A model generated the notes under the pieces. That model ran no database searches. It worked only from the letters and a program-made list of their open reading frames with translations, and was not told the DNA's origin. A stretch of 64,000 nucleotides of DNA from Seison nebaliae (lineage: Eukaryota > Rotifera > Pararotatoria > Seisonacea > Seisonidae). A program made the position numbers and the translations under genes. Location of the stretch: NCBI GenBank assembly GCA_023231475.1, contig JALJEE010002570.1, positions 1 to 64,000 on the forward strand. The letters are read 5' to 3'. Shown in pieces: positions 1-14,200 of this stretch (position 1 is its first letter; every line of letters starts with the position of its first letter).

Positions 1-9
1 ATCGAGCGA

Positions 10-1193
10 ATGGTACTCAACAGATACAGGACGAGTTTTTATTCCTCTCCTCATCAATTCGCCTACAGAACTGCTGATCGAGGCGTTCATCCGATTCTTA
101 TCATATTCCACTCATTATTCATCGAAGCTCGAGCACAACACGCACAATTACACGCGTTGTTCCTCGATGCATCGAAAGCTTTCGATTCCATTGACGTAAT
201 TCCGGCTTTCTCTTCCATAGCAGCTCGGAACACACCGGATATGGTTTTGCGTTTTCTTCGTCAATTATGTTTCTCTTCCATCACGTCGATATCACTCGAT
301 CATACTCTAGGAACTCCTTTCCTGGCCAACAATGGCGTCAGACAAGGTTCCATCCTGGGACCTTGGCTTTTCGGCCTCACTCTCGATTGGGTCATTCTCC
401 AATTGAATGAACTTTACAACAACAACATTAACGGCATGCGAATTCCCGTAGCACTCGCATACGCCGACGACATTCTCATATTTGCTACTTCTCCACGACA
501 ACTCATTCGAATTCGCAAAAGAGCACAGATTCTCTTGGCGTAAGTGTCAATTAAGATAAATCCGACGAAAACCGTTGTCTTTCCACAGCTCCCTCCCTCC
601 TGAGAAATATCTCTCTTTCTCCTGCGTCTAATCATACGTTCCTAGGAGTTCTTCTCGATTCCAAAATGATGGCATCAGCTTCACTCCATCACATCCGAAA
701 TAAATTTGTCCGCGCATCATTCTCATTCGCAACACGATCGAAGTATCTTCTACTCTCAATCCGAATTCGTGTTTTCTCTTCACTTGTCCTCCCATTATAT
801 GGACTCGACTCACTAATATTCGTCTCCAACAGCTCATTCCTCAGAATGGACCGAACAACAGTACAACAACATCGTCCGTCGTACTATTGGCTGCTTCCGA
901 AGAATTAATCGGAATCTTATCTTGGCAGTCACTGATATTCCTCCATTTCCTATTCTATATTGTCGACGCATTTTCCGCGTCCTAGACAACTTTTCGTTGT
1001 CGGGGTTCTTCCTCGATATCTCATCTTTCCTTCAACGCTCTATCACGTCGAATCATTCCATCTTCTCTCACACCATTTCGTACTATTCGTTAAACCACTC
1101 ACCCCTATCAACTTATCCTAATTTCGTGAGTTCATCTTCTCGTTCTCATCAGTGTCTAGATTACGTGATGAACCCTGATTTCATACCCTGATC
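10..1193 (+). pseudogene. Reverse transcriptase pseudogene of the non-LTR element
   Basis: The fragment covers the palm and thumb of a non-LTR reverse transcriptase. The catalytic aspartates of motif A (in LDASKAFD) and of YADD are still readable. After the in-frame TAA at 541 the same frame still encodes thumb-like sequence (KINPTKTVV, 556-579), so the stop is a later lesion rather than the natural end. A frameshift between about 601 and 635 moves the homology to another frame, and a second one near 830-865 moves it back. The remaining C-terminal part is basic and conserved-looking (IVRRTIGCFRR, about 868-900). The four-lesion pattern indicates an old, neutrally drifting copy. Confidence 0.85.
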
Positions 1194-1319
1194 GAAACTA
1201 ATCAGTCAAGCGCTCTGAGGACTCTTCTCGAGAGTGCCGTTTGAATTGTCCCTGTATGGGAATTTACAGACTTTAAAAAAATTTTTTTTTCTTATTTTTT
1301 CCTTTCTTTATCTCTCTTT

Positions 1320-1355
1320 TTAAATAAATAAATAAATAAATAAAATAAATAAAAA
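1320..1355 (+). repeat. TAAA microsatellite, retrotransposon tail
   Basis: About seven TAAA units with one slip (AAATAAATAAAT) follow a T-rich run directly downstream of the decayed RT sequence. Short tandem tails of this type mark the 3' end of many non-LTR elements, so this is taken as the right boundary of the insertion. Confidence 0.7.
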
Positions 1356-1531
1356 AATTTAAAAGAGTTAATTTAGAAACGAAATTTAAGAAGAAAAATT
1401 TATTATTTGCCGTTTTTTTTTTCTTTCAAAATTGATTGATTAAATTCCACATTTATCATGGTAGGTTTAATGTTTTTATCCAATTTATAGATTAATTGAT
1501 CATAAGATTAATCAATTAATTATTTTAATTG

Positions 1532-1722
1532 TTTGAATTCCTCTCCGAAATCCTCAAATTTGGGTGAGTTCCTCTCCGAGAAACTCTTTTTGAGTGAATT
1601 GCGCTCCGAAAAATATTTTATAAGATGAACAGTCTGGTGAGTTCTGCTCCGATATTTGAGTGAATTCCTCGCCGAAGATGAGAAACAGGGTGAATTCCTC
1701 CATAAGGTGAATACCGCTCCGG
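1532..1722 (+). repeat. Seven-copy array of a degenerate 16-nt motif
   Basis: Copies related to GTGAATTCCTCTCCGA begin near 1534, 1564, 1594, 1637, 1660, 1690 and 1706. They are separated by unrelated AT-rich spacers, giving start-to-start distances of about 30, 30, 43, 23, 30 and 16 nt. The motif is much more GC-rich than its surroundings. Spacing is irregular and not a multiple of three, and the stretch lacks a long open frame, so it is not read as coding. It lies between the dead retrotransposon and the 3' end of the CABIN1-like gene. Its origin and role are unknown. Confidence 0.75.
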
Positions 1723-1860
1723 GATTCAGAATGTTATCGTCCGATAAAATATAGTTTGAAAAAAGAAAGTTCTGTTTTAATTTTATTTTAATTACAAGTG
1801 AAGAAATTGAGAATTATCAAAATAATAATCGAACGGTTTAAAATGTGAATAGAAATTTTT

Positions 1861-1866
1861 TTTATT
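1861..1866 (-). terminator. Candidate poly(A) signal of the CABIN1-like gene
   Basis: TTTATT on the plus strand reads AATAAA on the minus strand about 80 nt beyond the stop codon of the CABIN1-like ORF. The placement fits a cleavage signal, but AATAAA is common by chance in DNA this AT-rich. Confidence 0.4.
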
Positions 1867-1944
1867 GTTGTTCATAAAAAGTCTAATAAAGTTTTTGAGA
1901 AAGAGAGAATACTGAATTGTAAAAAGATTCAAGAATTTGAGACT

Positions 1945-2244
1945 TTAAGGTTTTCGAAAAAAATCCTTATTCATCACTCGGTTAGGATTCAGAGACGAAT
2001 TAATTTTGTCTTTTGATCCATTCTTATTATTATTATTATTAATTGGTCGATTATTCTTGTTGTTATTACTGTTCTTATTCTGTAGACTATGATGTGAATT
2101 TTGGAAATTATTGTTATTATTATTTTGAATTTGGAGAGTACAAGGTGTATTTTGTTTTAACCGTTTAACATTATTTTTATTTCCATTATTCTTACGATGA
2201 TTACTTATCGCCTCTTTGACATTGGTACGACTATTATTATTATG

Positions 2245-2289
<45 letters not shown>

Positions 2290-5200
2290 GTTAGTGTTAT
2301 TATTATTAATATTATTATTATTAGTTGTTGTTGTTGTAGATGTTGCTAATTTATTCATCATTAATGATAATTGTGCCGATTGCATAAATTCATCAACATT
2401 CTTATTATTCAACAAATTAGCCATTATTTGTAGTAGTTCACCCGATGAATCGATGTTTGATCTGACTTGTTTTTCTGGTTCTTTCACAACAATTTTCGGC
2501 GCATTATAAATAGGTGCTTGATTTCGATTCTTCGGTTTTTGTGCGTTCATCTTCGATGTTTCAAATTTGAGAAGATCTTGAATAGCTGTAAAAAATTCTA
2601 ATCGAACTTTAGCTTGTAAATTCTTCTTTCTATTCTTTGTATTCGTCCTCAGATTCTCTTCATACCAATTTAATAGTGCGCATAAATGATGATGAGCGGT
2701 CATCGATTGGACGTTGAGTTCGATCAAATCAGAATGTTGGAGAAACAGATGAAGGACTAACATAAAAATAATTTTGTTAACTGAAGAGAATAAATGTCTG
2801 ATATCGATCTTAATTTGAGATGGATTATCACTCAATGTAGTTATTGAGGGAGTACTCATTGATGTTGTTGTTGTTGTTATTGTTGTTGTTGTTGTTCTGG
2901 TGATATTTGACGATGATGAAGATTCATTATTTATAAAATTTTTATTAATTGATCGAATAATATCAATGAATAAATCGAACAAATGATTCGAAGAATTTAT
3001 TTTCAATCCTTTGAACGTTTTAAATTCGATTTGTTTCATTATCATTCCACTTTTATTCACTTCCAAAATTTGATTGATTAATTCCCCCACCAATTCCAAC
3101 ATTTGATCTTTCCCTATTAAAATATCCATTTCATTTTCATTCAATGGTCGTTGTTGAGTTGGAGAAAAATTGTCGACTAACAACGAAAATATTCGATATG
3201 TATCCCGAATAGATTCGTCGATTCTTTCCACTCGTTGAACGTGAAGAGCGATTGCTCGTTCGATCGATTGACAATTTTTGATTTCGTGATTAAGAAATTT
3301 TACTCTTAGAAAATTGACTGTTGAAGGATCTTTCGTCAATTTTTTGTCCTTTAATTGAAGTTCAACATAATTCTCTATCGCTTGTGAGATGGTGGAATGA
3401 ATATTGAAATCGGCTGATGAATTGAGAGTTAATAATTCATAAAAATTTTGTAATAAATGTTTAATTTGAATGAGAACTAATTGTTTCCATAACGATTGTT
3501 TCAATTCGATGGGAATAAAAGTGAAGAATAATTCTTTCTTTCTCAACAAACGACTTAAACAAAATATATGTTGTCCATTATCATTCTCATCCAATAATTT
3601 GACGCCTAATAAAATTAATTTCAAAAATTTCATTGAAACATCACCTGATCGTTGAGTGTCTGATGTTACCGTATAATGACTGGGTGTCAAATGGAAATTT
3701 TGGAATGGCGTTACAGTCGATTTATGTCGATGTTTCTGTAAATCGCTACTCATTAATTGAATGGAATATAAAGGAGGATTCCCACACACATATGGCAACA
3801 TTTTCCATGATTGGACAGTATAAGAAATGAGAGAATTATGGAATTGAAATTTCGTCAAATTGATGTTCTGATTAATAAGTTTCGATTGGATTTTATTCAA
3901 AGTCAAACTCATTTGAAGATAATTGAGAATGATTCGATTAATGAAAACTAACGACATTTCAGAATCATTCAATTCCTCATTCTCATCATTCGTCCGATTA
4001 TTATTCTTATTCATTCCACTTGTCAATTGATTAATTGATGTACATGATGATGATGAAGAGATATGGGAATTCGATGAAGAATTATTCATATTTACAATTT
4101 TCACTCCGAAAATGAGATGATAAGCGAGATAGAAACAAAACATGGAAATTTGTTGAAAAGATTTAAATCGAAATTGTTTCTTGAATTTATTGACGATGGA
4201 TTTATTCCTTATTAATTGATATGTTGAATTGTTGATGCCAGATTTATCAAAAAAAGTATCAAAAATATTCATATTCGTTTTGATCAATTGATAAAATCGT
4301 TTCAATTTAATGGATGAAAGTGAATAATAGAAATTACCCAGAAATTTTATAGAAGATAAATGACATTTGGGTATGACCGTTGCCAATAACTGAATATTCG
4401 TTAGAGAATTCAATTGAACTAACATAATCAAATAGAATAATCTCAATAATTTCTCACCGTCACAATCGAGTTGATTTGTGAGAAGCGTCATAATAAATTC
4501 GATGATGATACATTGTGTTTCGATGCAGATATTGAACCATGGAAATGTGAATGATAATCGATTATCAAATAAATCTCTATATCTTTCATGTGAATATAAC
4601 TTGTCATAAATCACCATGGTAACGATATCAGAAGTTTGCATTTGTTCGTCGACTTTCTTCTTCGTCGATGGAGTTGATTGTTGATCGAATTCTTCATCTG
4701 AATCGAGAATAATACATTCTGGTGATGATGGTGCTGAAGATTTGTTCATTTTATTTGGAAGAATAACTGGAACTTTTCTTTCTTCCTCAAAATCCACATT
4801 ATACGAGATTGATCGAATGGTAGATAATAAGTATTTGTAGAAATCTTTTGAACGAATTTCATTTTTAAATAAACTGATAATGTCATTCAATTGATCGATG
4901 CATTGATCGATAATTTGATCGTTTAATTTGATCGTTTCTTTTTTTTCTTCTTTTTTCTTTTCATTCAATTTCAATTCATCAAATAATTTCAAAAGAATCA
5001 GAAAGAAATGATCGGAAATCTTATAAAAACTGACGTTGAATCGAAAGAATAATTCGATCATTTCATTGAAACCTTCACAACTTCGATTAATATCAGATAA
5101 TCGTTGAATTTGAGGTACCCATTTGTTGATATTATTGAAATGATTCTGATCTCTCGTCGTTTCGAGAGTGATGAAATTTGTAGGAAATTTTATTTTATTA

Positions 5201-8200
5201 ATATGTTCCATTGAAATTGTATAGACTTTCATAAACTTATAAACATTAAATGGAAGGAATTCATTCGATTCGTTATGGATGAAGGATTTGGGAAGTCTCT
5301 TCATTTCTATCTTCTCCAACGTCTTCCCATACATGAGATTGAGGAGCCAATCTTCCGTTTTATCGGTGAAACGAATGGCATTTTGAAAAGAATAAGAAGA
5401 AATTTCGAGAATTTTTGAAATATTCAATTTCTTCTCATTTATATCGTCAGTAAATGAGTTTAATATATCGGAAATGAAGGGTGATTGATCTGATTGAATT
5501 TCTGGTTGTCGTTGTATCATCTCATAATAGATCATCTGTTTCAAATATGTGTCAGGAGATGTTGGAGCGAATAGACATATTGATGATTTGACAAAATTTA
5601 ATGACGATGTTATTTGTTTATTTGAATCCGTCATTAATAGTCCACGACGGATATAAGCGGCTGTTTGATAACCTAATGAACCAAGTTCGTACCAGAGTGC
5701 CGGATATGACATGTCGAAAGTGAAAACTTGATGATAAGAATTAGCGATAGCGAAATAATTCAATTGGATTTGTTTAAGTGAATGAAAGAAGATTTTGTAA
5801 CTGAATCGACTTTTGAAGAGAGAAGCGATTGAAGAGTTTTGTTGATATAACATAATATTTTTGATGGAGGAATTAAATATTTGTTTCCAATCATTTAAAT
5901 TTGTCGATTTCAAACATTTATTGATACAAGCGACCACATTCAAATTAATAAGGAATTCGATTAAATGAATAATTTGTTCAGGTTTTTTTATCGATAAAAT
6001 TTTTTGATAATTTCCATAATTTTCCGTATCGTTAAATAATAATGGCTTCAATGAACAATATGCTGGTTGTTCGCCGATATAAAACATCTGTTTATCCGTT
6101 TGAAATAATGGATCTACATCATAATAATAAACGAATGATGTTAATAAATTTTCATGCAATTCCGTTAACGATAATGAAATGATCGCCCAACAATTCATGA
6201 TGAGCCAAGAATCATTGAAAACTTTCTTATTTGTTAATGTGGTGGATTTATGAGTGAGAGATTGATTGAGTGTGAGAGAGATGAATGAATAGAGAATACT
6301 TTCCATATATCGTTGAGATCTTAAACACGTTTCCGACAAAGCATAAGGTAATTGATATAATGTGATAAAATGAGAATATTCATAAGAAAGTGAATCGAGG
6401 AAATTATTTGAAAATGATTTCTTTCCATCCAACAAACACCTTGTTCGTTCTTTCAAATAATCGATAGAGAAGAAATGTTTCCTCAACATTCCACCATTAT
6501 CATCATTCTCTTTCATTTGTAATATTTGAAAATTGTTTGAGAATAAACAATTACGCAAATTGTCTAATGTGACTTGGATGTAATCGGTGAAAATGGTTGG
6601 AGGAATATGAGTAAATTGTTGTTGAGATTTTGATGATAATTGGAAATATGAACAATTCATTTGTTCATCAATTAAAATGATCCATGTTAACAGATTTTTG
6701 AAAGTAGCTTCAACTTCATATCGATTAGCAATTCGCCATTGAGATTGATTGAATTCCATATATTGATTATAAGAATGTGACGTATGATCAAAATCGTTAA
6801 TATAAAGAAGTGAATGATATTCATAAATGGAAACGAGCATTCTTTTCAAATCTACCAACGATTGAAATGTACCACCATCAATCAAATTGTCGACGGATGT
6901 ACGTTCAATATAATCGTTAATATGTTGCTTAGCAACCTGATTGAATGGAAGATGATAATGCATCAGAAATTTACTATTCATCGAACAATCGATGGCGAGT
7001 GAATATAAATTGAATCGTTGACATCTTTGTCGTGTTATTCCTTCTGACACTTTCCCCCAATATTCTCCTATATTCGATTTACAATCGGATGATATCTTTA
7101 TCATAAAATCATCATTTATTATCGATTCATTCATCTTCTCTAACTCATCATTTGTCGTTCTGGAAACATTTGGTGATGGATATTCACGAAGTATCGGCGA
7201 CGAATTCTGATAACCATAAAACGACGAAAATTTTTTGATATTTTGATTTTTATCTACATTACCATTATTTATCATATTTATATTATCATCAGTAGTTGAT
7301 GTTGATGTTGATGGTAAGATACATGATTGTGATGAAGTTCCAGATAATTGCACAAGAATTTCCGTACGTTTCGTTGAGTCGATATCTAATCGAGATAATG
7401 TCGATTGTAAAATGGAGAGACCTGGTGTGGTCAAAGACCGACAATGTTTCATGATTAATTGAGAAGAGAATGAATGATTGAGAAGATGGAGAGATGCCAC
7501 TTCGAATAATGTGCAGAGACAAATAAGAAAATCGATATGATCATTTCTCAATTCTGTAAATTTCATATCTTCAATAAATTCCTCAATATTCCATTTCCAT
7601 ATTTTCTCTCTTGAATCTTCTTTTTCGTTCTTCTTCTTTTTCTTATTCATCGTCATCATCTTCTTCTTCGTTAATTCTAATTGACAATATTTCAATAAAG
7701 TAAATAATTTTCCACTATGTAATTGGAGTTGTATTAAACTAAAGAAGAAACAATGTTTACAGAAGATATAACAGAATTGAACGAAATCGATGGAATATGC
7801 AGTTCCCGGCTCATTCAAATGAATAAGAAATTCATTTTGTAATGAATTCAAAAAGATGACACCATTCGCTGATGGTAAAATGAATGAAATTATATGATCG
7901 AAAACATCAAATTGATAATCGAAATTTCTTTTGGCGATTGTCATCTCATTAATTCTCCAGAAATCGAAGACATCCGTCCTCTCGAAGAATTCTAATAAAT
8001 TCAATCTGGTATCTCTTCCATCATCTTCCAGATTACTGGTTTTTAGATAACGACTAAAATAAAGTAACCATCCGAATTGAACATAAAAATCACTCATGGA
8101 ATTCGATTCGAAATAATGTTCCGACTTCTTATTGAGGAGATGTAGGAGAAGTTTCCTCATTTCCCATATCAATTCACCAAACGATTGTGAAATGTCAATT

Positions 8201-11200
8201 GTCGTCGATTGATTTGTGAGGAAGATTTGTTGAATGAATCGAATAGTGATCGGAAGAATATTTAATAGAAATAAAAATAATTTTTGAGAGATACTTCTCA
8301 GAGATACATTTCTCTTCTCATTAATTCGTCGACTAGACAATTTATTCAAATATAAATGACATTGCCAAATGAGATGATAAACAGTCTTCAATAATTTCAA
8401 TAATTCTCTCAATCGACATTCAATCAATAAATGCATTATATGATTCTCGAGAATATTCAAAATACAATCGATCGGTTCTCCAATCGAATAAAGTTTATCG
8501 TTTAAAACGGTTCGATTCATCGAAAATAATAATTTGAAATATAAATGAAGTTCATTCGATACGAATTTTTCCGATTGTTCCAAATACAATTTATGGAAAC
8601 TTTTCATTATATTCTTCATCTTTTTCTTCGGAATCACATTGTTCGATGTCGATACTTCTGTTTGTGATGGTATCATTTTTTGATTAGTTGAACAGTTTGT
8701 CAAAAGAACCGTTTTCCCTTTCGTCGATTTAATGAGGAGTGACGGTTCTGGTAGTTTATCACTCGAATTTAATGATTGATTTAATGACGTATCAATTCTC
8801 ATCAATTGAATACGATGTCGATTTTTTGTGGAATAAAATGAATTTAATTTTGAATTTAATTGTGACGAATCATTTCCTTCATTCGTTTCGATTTCATTAT
8901 TCATATTCAATTCTTCCACCATATCATTCAACACACTTAAATATTTGTTAAAAGAATAGAATGAATGAGGAAATGAATTTCCGTTTGGTTCGTAAGTGAT
9001 TTGTTGTAAGAATTCGGTAATTATCTCATGAATTGTGAGAAGAGAAAATTGTGTAGAAGAAGAAGATCTTCTTATTAAACTCTTCAATTGAAGTCGTTTC
9101 GATGTTCTTCTTCTTAGGAAGAGTAATTGCTCTTCGATTATCTCAAGATCCAAATAAAGATTCTTCAAGAGATATTGTCGTAAACCGGAGAAAGATGGAA
9201 CGAAAATTTGATATATAATAATTTTATCATCTTCTCCTTTCTCCTTTTCAAGACAAAGAAATAAATATTTTAATGATTGAAGATGATTGAATAATTGTTT
9301 GTCTGTTTGGAGATATCGTCGAAATTGAATTCGATCAATCTCTCTCAAACTATTCGAATGAATGAAATGATTCAATCGAAGAAATATCCAATGATATCGA
9401 ATCATCAACTCCAAATTGACAACTCCATCACTTAATCGACTGATGGAAAATAATTTATTTCGTTGAATTCGACAGAAACTTGTCAGAATTGATTTGGTTA
9501 GTGATATCGTGTCATTCTCATTAATCGCTTTACATTCCTCATTCAAATCATTCCAATAATAAATGATGATTTCAAGAAAGATGATAGATAGACAGAAATA
9601 TTTCGAATTATTCTTCATTAAATAATTTTCGATTTCTTTCGTTAAACGTTCGTATTTCATGAAACATTCAAAAAAGAGAATAATCAATTGTTTCGGAAAT
9701 GATATCCAATTCATTTTGAATAATAATCTGATAATAAAATCGAAAAACTCTTCAACGATTTCATTCACATTTAATTTTAAATTAAATTCTTTTATCCCAT
9801 TTCCAAATTCATTTGACAATTCATTCAAAACCGTCTTATCATTTTCATTCAATTTCAATCGACGATCTTCCACAAATCTCAAATATCTACTCGATTGTTG
9901 TTCTTGGAATAATTGATGATTAGTTCTTGTTGAATTCCGTCGAATATTTTCAATATTTTCTGATGATTCTTTATGAGATGAATCCAATTTGTGATGTTGA
10001 TAGAGTTGTTGAATGAAAATATTGAAAATTAATTCATTATCTTCACCAATCGTCATTTCCATTTCTCGAAGACATCGAACAAATTTCTGATTAATTGTTC
10101 GATAATCGATTTTCTTTTCATTTTGTATCATATTAATTTCCATATTTAAACTTTCACTTTTAAACTTATTCCAATCCATTTCAATTCGTCCCTCATCATT
10201 TTTCTTATTTGTCTGAAGACTCAATTTCTTCATAGGCATATCATGTCCATTCGGATGAGGACGTTTACGATCGATTTTCGTTTCAACTGTTTTCGGTTTT
10301 AACAATCTAACAGATAATCGGCGACTTGACATAGTCGGATCGATCGGTTTCCATGGCAACTTATTCTTTAACTTCAAATATTTATAACTCTTTGGTGTGG
10401 ACGATTGAATTTGTTTGAGATTTTGTTTGACAAGACTGAAATTTATTTGTTTATTTGATCGATTCTTCAAATTATTCACATTCATCATCATCGTCCGATA
10501 AAGATGATCATATGTGGCATAATCGATGGGCAATAAACATTTCCCATTCATTTGCGATGTGACTATTCGTTGAATCGTTTCAAATATTTCACTTAAATTA
10601 TCAAGATTCAATTTCCATCGATATGATAAGAATTTAGTTAGGATACTTTTAAATTCATCACATAAATCAAATTGACGGAAAGTTGATGATAATTTGAGCA
10701 TATTCAACGACTTCTCCACATGTTCTACCAATTCTTCATCTTTTATTGTTCGATCGATCATAATATCAGTATTCTTTAAAATGCTTCTCCTCCTCAAACT
10801 CTCAATTCTTTCATTACTTTCATTTTTCTTCATTATTAAATTTTCGTTGAAATTATCATTTATCCAATTTGAATTATTCGATTTCATTTGAGTAGATAAT
10901 ATATTAATTCTTTTCACTTCAATCGAATCTCTCAATTTATCATTAGAATAAATAAATTTCGGGAGACTCATATCAATATGTGAATATCGTATTTGATCAG
11001 TTGATGTTGTTGTTGTTATTGATTTATTAGTAGAAGGGAAATTAAGTTGATTGTTATCCAATTTATCGATAAAATTATTAAAATTTAAATTATCTTCATT
11101 AAAAATCTTTTCTTTCACAACGTTCGTCACGACAATTTTATCAACTGGATATTTATAAGTTGATGATATTAATTCCTTCTCATTCCAAATGAAATCGAAT

Positions 11201-14200
11201 TGATTTTGTCCATTGATCGATTTTAATCCAGAACATTCAAATATTTCACATGTCTCTTTCGACACATATTCTTGGGGAATGAATGAAATTCGAGAATCGG
11301 AACGATCATTAGTCAATTGAAGAATTCCATAAAATAAATTTTTTGATTTCAATAATTTTATTCGTTTGAATAAAGAAGATTTGGTAGAAGTGAATGGAAT
11401 GAAAGAGGAAATATTCTTCAATTTCGAAAATTTTAAATTCGATTTATAATTGAAAGAATTATTGATCGTTCGATTTCCCAATTCCTGTTTCTCTTTCACT
11501 GAACATCCATCACTCTTATCATACGATCGACTTATTGTTCCATTGACATTTTTGTACGATTGAATGAATTGATCGAAATCGATAATGTTCTCAAATTGAT
11601 CCATGATGAATAAATTGGATGGGAAATTTCCCCTTTTCCAATAATCGTAAATAATTCTCATAAGAAATGGATTGATTTGTGGAAGGAGTAAAATCTGATT
11701 TTCAATGAAATGAAATGTCGTTATTTCATTCTTCAAGAAGTTGCCTTCCATTTTAAGAATAAATCGACGATTCGCTTCCGAATACCAGATTGATGGTTTG
11801 AGTAAAATTTGATTATTTTTAATAATTTTCAAAAAATAATAATTTCCAATGAAATCATAAAAGATTAATGAATTCATTCGATTCGAACTAATTATATTTA
11901 ATACTTCTACTTGAAAGTTATCTAATACTATCAATTCGTCATCATCTTCGTCACTAATACTCTCAAACTTCCCATTTGATTCATTCTCTTCTTTCTCATA
12001 ATTCAAATCGATATTATCCTCAATATCATTTTCTTCTTCTTTCAAATGATTTTCTATCCATAAATTGTCTATCGTTCGAATTTGAATTAATTTATTGAAT
12101 TTCACTCCTTTTTCCTTTCCATTTAATTCATTTTTCAAACATATTTTATTTATTCCACCATTCATAGAGGAATTGAGTGAACTCTTTCCACTCTCACCAA
12201 ACGACACTTTCGCTGATGATTTTTTTGTATTTAACGATGTGAATAATCCATGTAATTCATTCATCATAAATTCAATCGATAATTTCTTCCTTCGTGACAA
12301 ATCATTAAAATATTTTTTGAACTGATCAAATTCGTGTTGATAGAATTTAATTTGAATATTATTAAAATTTCTTATTCGCTTTGGTATCAGATAATTGTTA
12401 TTGATGAAATCATAAAAATTTTTAAAATTCACATTTTCATTATTATGGTTATTTTGTTGTAGAATAAAATTGAAATTTCCATGATAATTTCTATTTTCTT
12501 CTAGAATGATGCCCAGTATGGCGGATGAGATAGAAGAGAGATAATTGAAATCTTCCACAGAATACAAATGGAGAATGAATGACAAATTAAGAGCATTAGA
12601 ATTCATTTGAGTGAAATCCATTTCCATTCGATCGGATTTGGAGAGGAGCATTTTCTTCTTATAAAATAATCGTCTCAAATGATCATAATCTTTTGACAAT
12701 TTCCAATCGTATTGAATGAACATTAATTCATTAAGAATATTCTCATGAGATCTCATCAAAAGTCTCTTCCACTTAATCAGATCCAAAGTCTTTATCGGAA
12801 CGATGGAATCGAATTGGAATAATTGTAAAATTATTTTGTTACATTGACAAACATTGACGATATTAATTTGATTGACGTCCAATTCATTTTCGATGTGTTG
12901 ATGGAAATAATAATTGGCAAGTTCTTCCAATTCCTCATTTCGATTCTTCTTCATATGTAACAAAGAGAATTGTGGTAGGATATCGGAGATTTGTTGAGAA
13001 TCAGAAATGAAATCATGAAAAATTGATAAATGATTCGATGACGACACTTCTCGTCGAATGATGTCATAGAATCGTTTCCATTCAATCGCTTGAATTAATT
13101 GATTGGATTCATAAAGATAAGAGATACAAGTCATATAAGTTAATAATGTTTCAATTCTCTTCTTTAAACGTCGACGATTCTTTTCTTTCGAATTGATGAA
13201 GAGAGATGATAATCTCAAAAGAATCGTCCAAAAGAAGATGTTAATTTCAATAAATTGATTAACAGATTGAATTTTCGAATGTAATTGTAATGACATCATC
13301 ATTTGACAAGAACTGAAGAAGATCTCGTAGAATTGTGAGGAATTCTTCATTGTAAATTGTTTGAGTCGATGAAGAACGTCCAAAAATTTGTTGTTGGAAT
13401 TATTGAGACGATTCCAATTCGATTTCATGAAGATGCGAATAAAATAAAATTTGAAAAGGAAAGTTAAATTATAAATGAAATAGATGGAGGAATGTCTCAT
13501 TTGATGAGCGAGGATGGATAGCTGATTGAGTGATAGAATTAATTGCCAACTCTCGTCGCTCGACATCGAATGAAGAGGAAAGTAGAGACGTTTGAAAATG
13601 AAGGAAAATAATAAACAACAATATGAGATATCTGATCGATCATCTTTCAAACGATCAGCGAATACATCAAGAATTCGACTAAATAAAATGATGAAACGTT
13701 TCTGAACATTCTCACTAAAATTCAAATTAGGAGATCGTCGTCGTTCTACATTCGATCTGATTATTTCACTCCAATCAATTTCTTTAACAAATTTATTTCC
13801 ATTAATAATAGCAGAAAGATTGATGAGATATGAAGTTATCTTATTTCTCTTCTTCCTCCTCAATAAACGACGACGCTTCTTATCTGATGGAATTGATTGT
13901 TCATTCATTTCTTTTCCTTCTTTGATTTCAATAATCGATATACAATCATCATCTTCATCATCATCATCACAATCATTCAAATCTGATATGACTTCATCAT
14001 CATCATCTTCAATATCATCACTCTCATCCATAACCACATCGTCGTCATTCATATAATAATAATCATCATCTTCATTAATTTGATTTGTTGATTTTGAAGA
14101 ATTATTTGAAATAAAAAGATTCTTATTCAAATAATTCACAATCGTTTCACTTCGATCATTATTTAAATGATGTGGATTCAACGAAAATAAATTCAAATGT

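Larger units (their letters stand above)
1..1355 (+). mobile_element. Decayed 3' part of a non-LTR retrotransposon
   Basis: The window opens inside a reverse transcriptase reading frame (10-543). It shows RT motif A (LDASKAFD, 163-186), the GVRQGSILGP block (334-363) and the catalytic YADD (460-471). The frame hits TAA at 541 and TGA at 601. RT-like sequence then resumes in a second frame (about 636-830, LGVLLDSK onward) and again in the first frame (about 832-1190), so the copy has two stops and at least two frameshifts and cannot be active. It ends in a T-rich stretch and a TAAA microsatellite (1320-1355), the kind of tail left by target-primed insertion. No LTR, RNase H or integrase is visible. 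The 5' end is outside the window. The clade (R2, CR1 or other) cannot be assigned from this fragment. Confidence 0.88.

Noticed and set aside
13820-14056. Plus-strand Ser-rich ORF
   Set aside because: It is the antisense of the Asp/Glu-rich segment of the CABIN1-like ORF (GAT/GAC repeats read as ATC/TCA).
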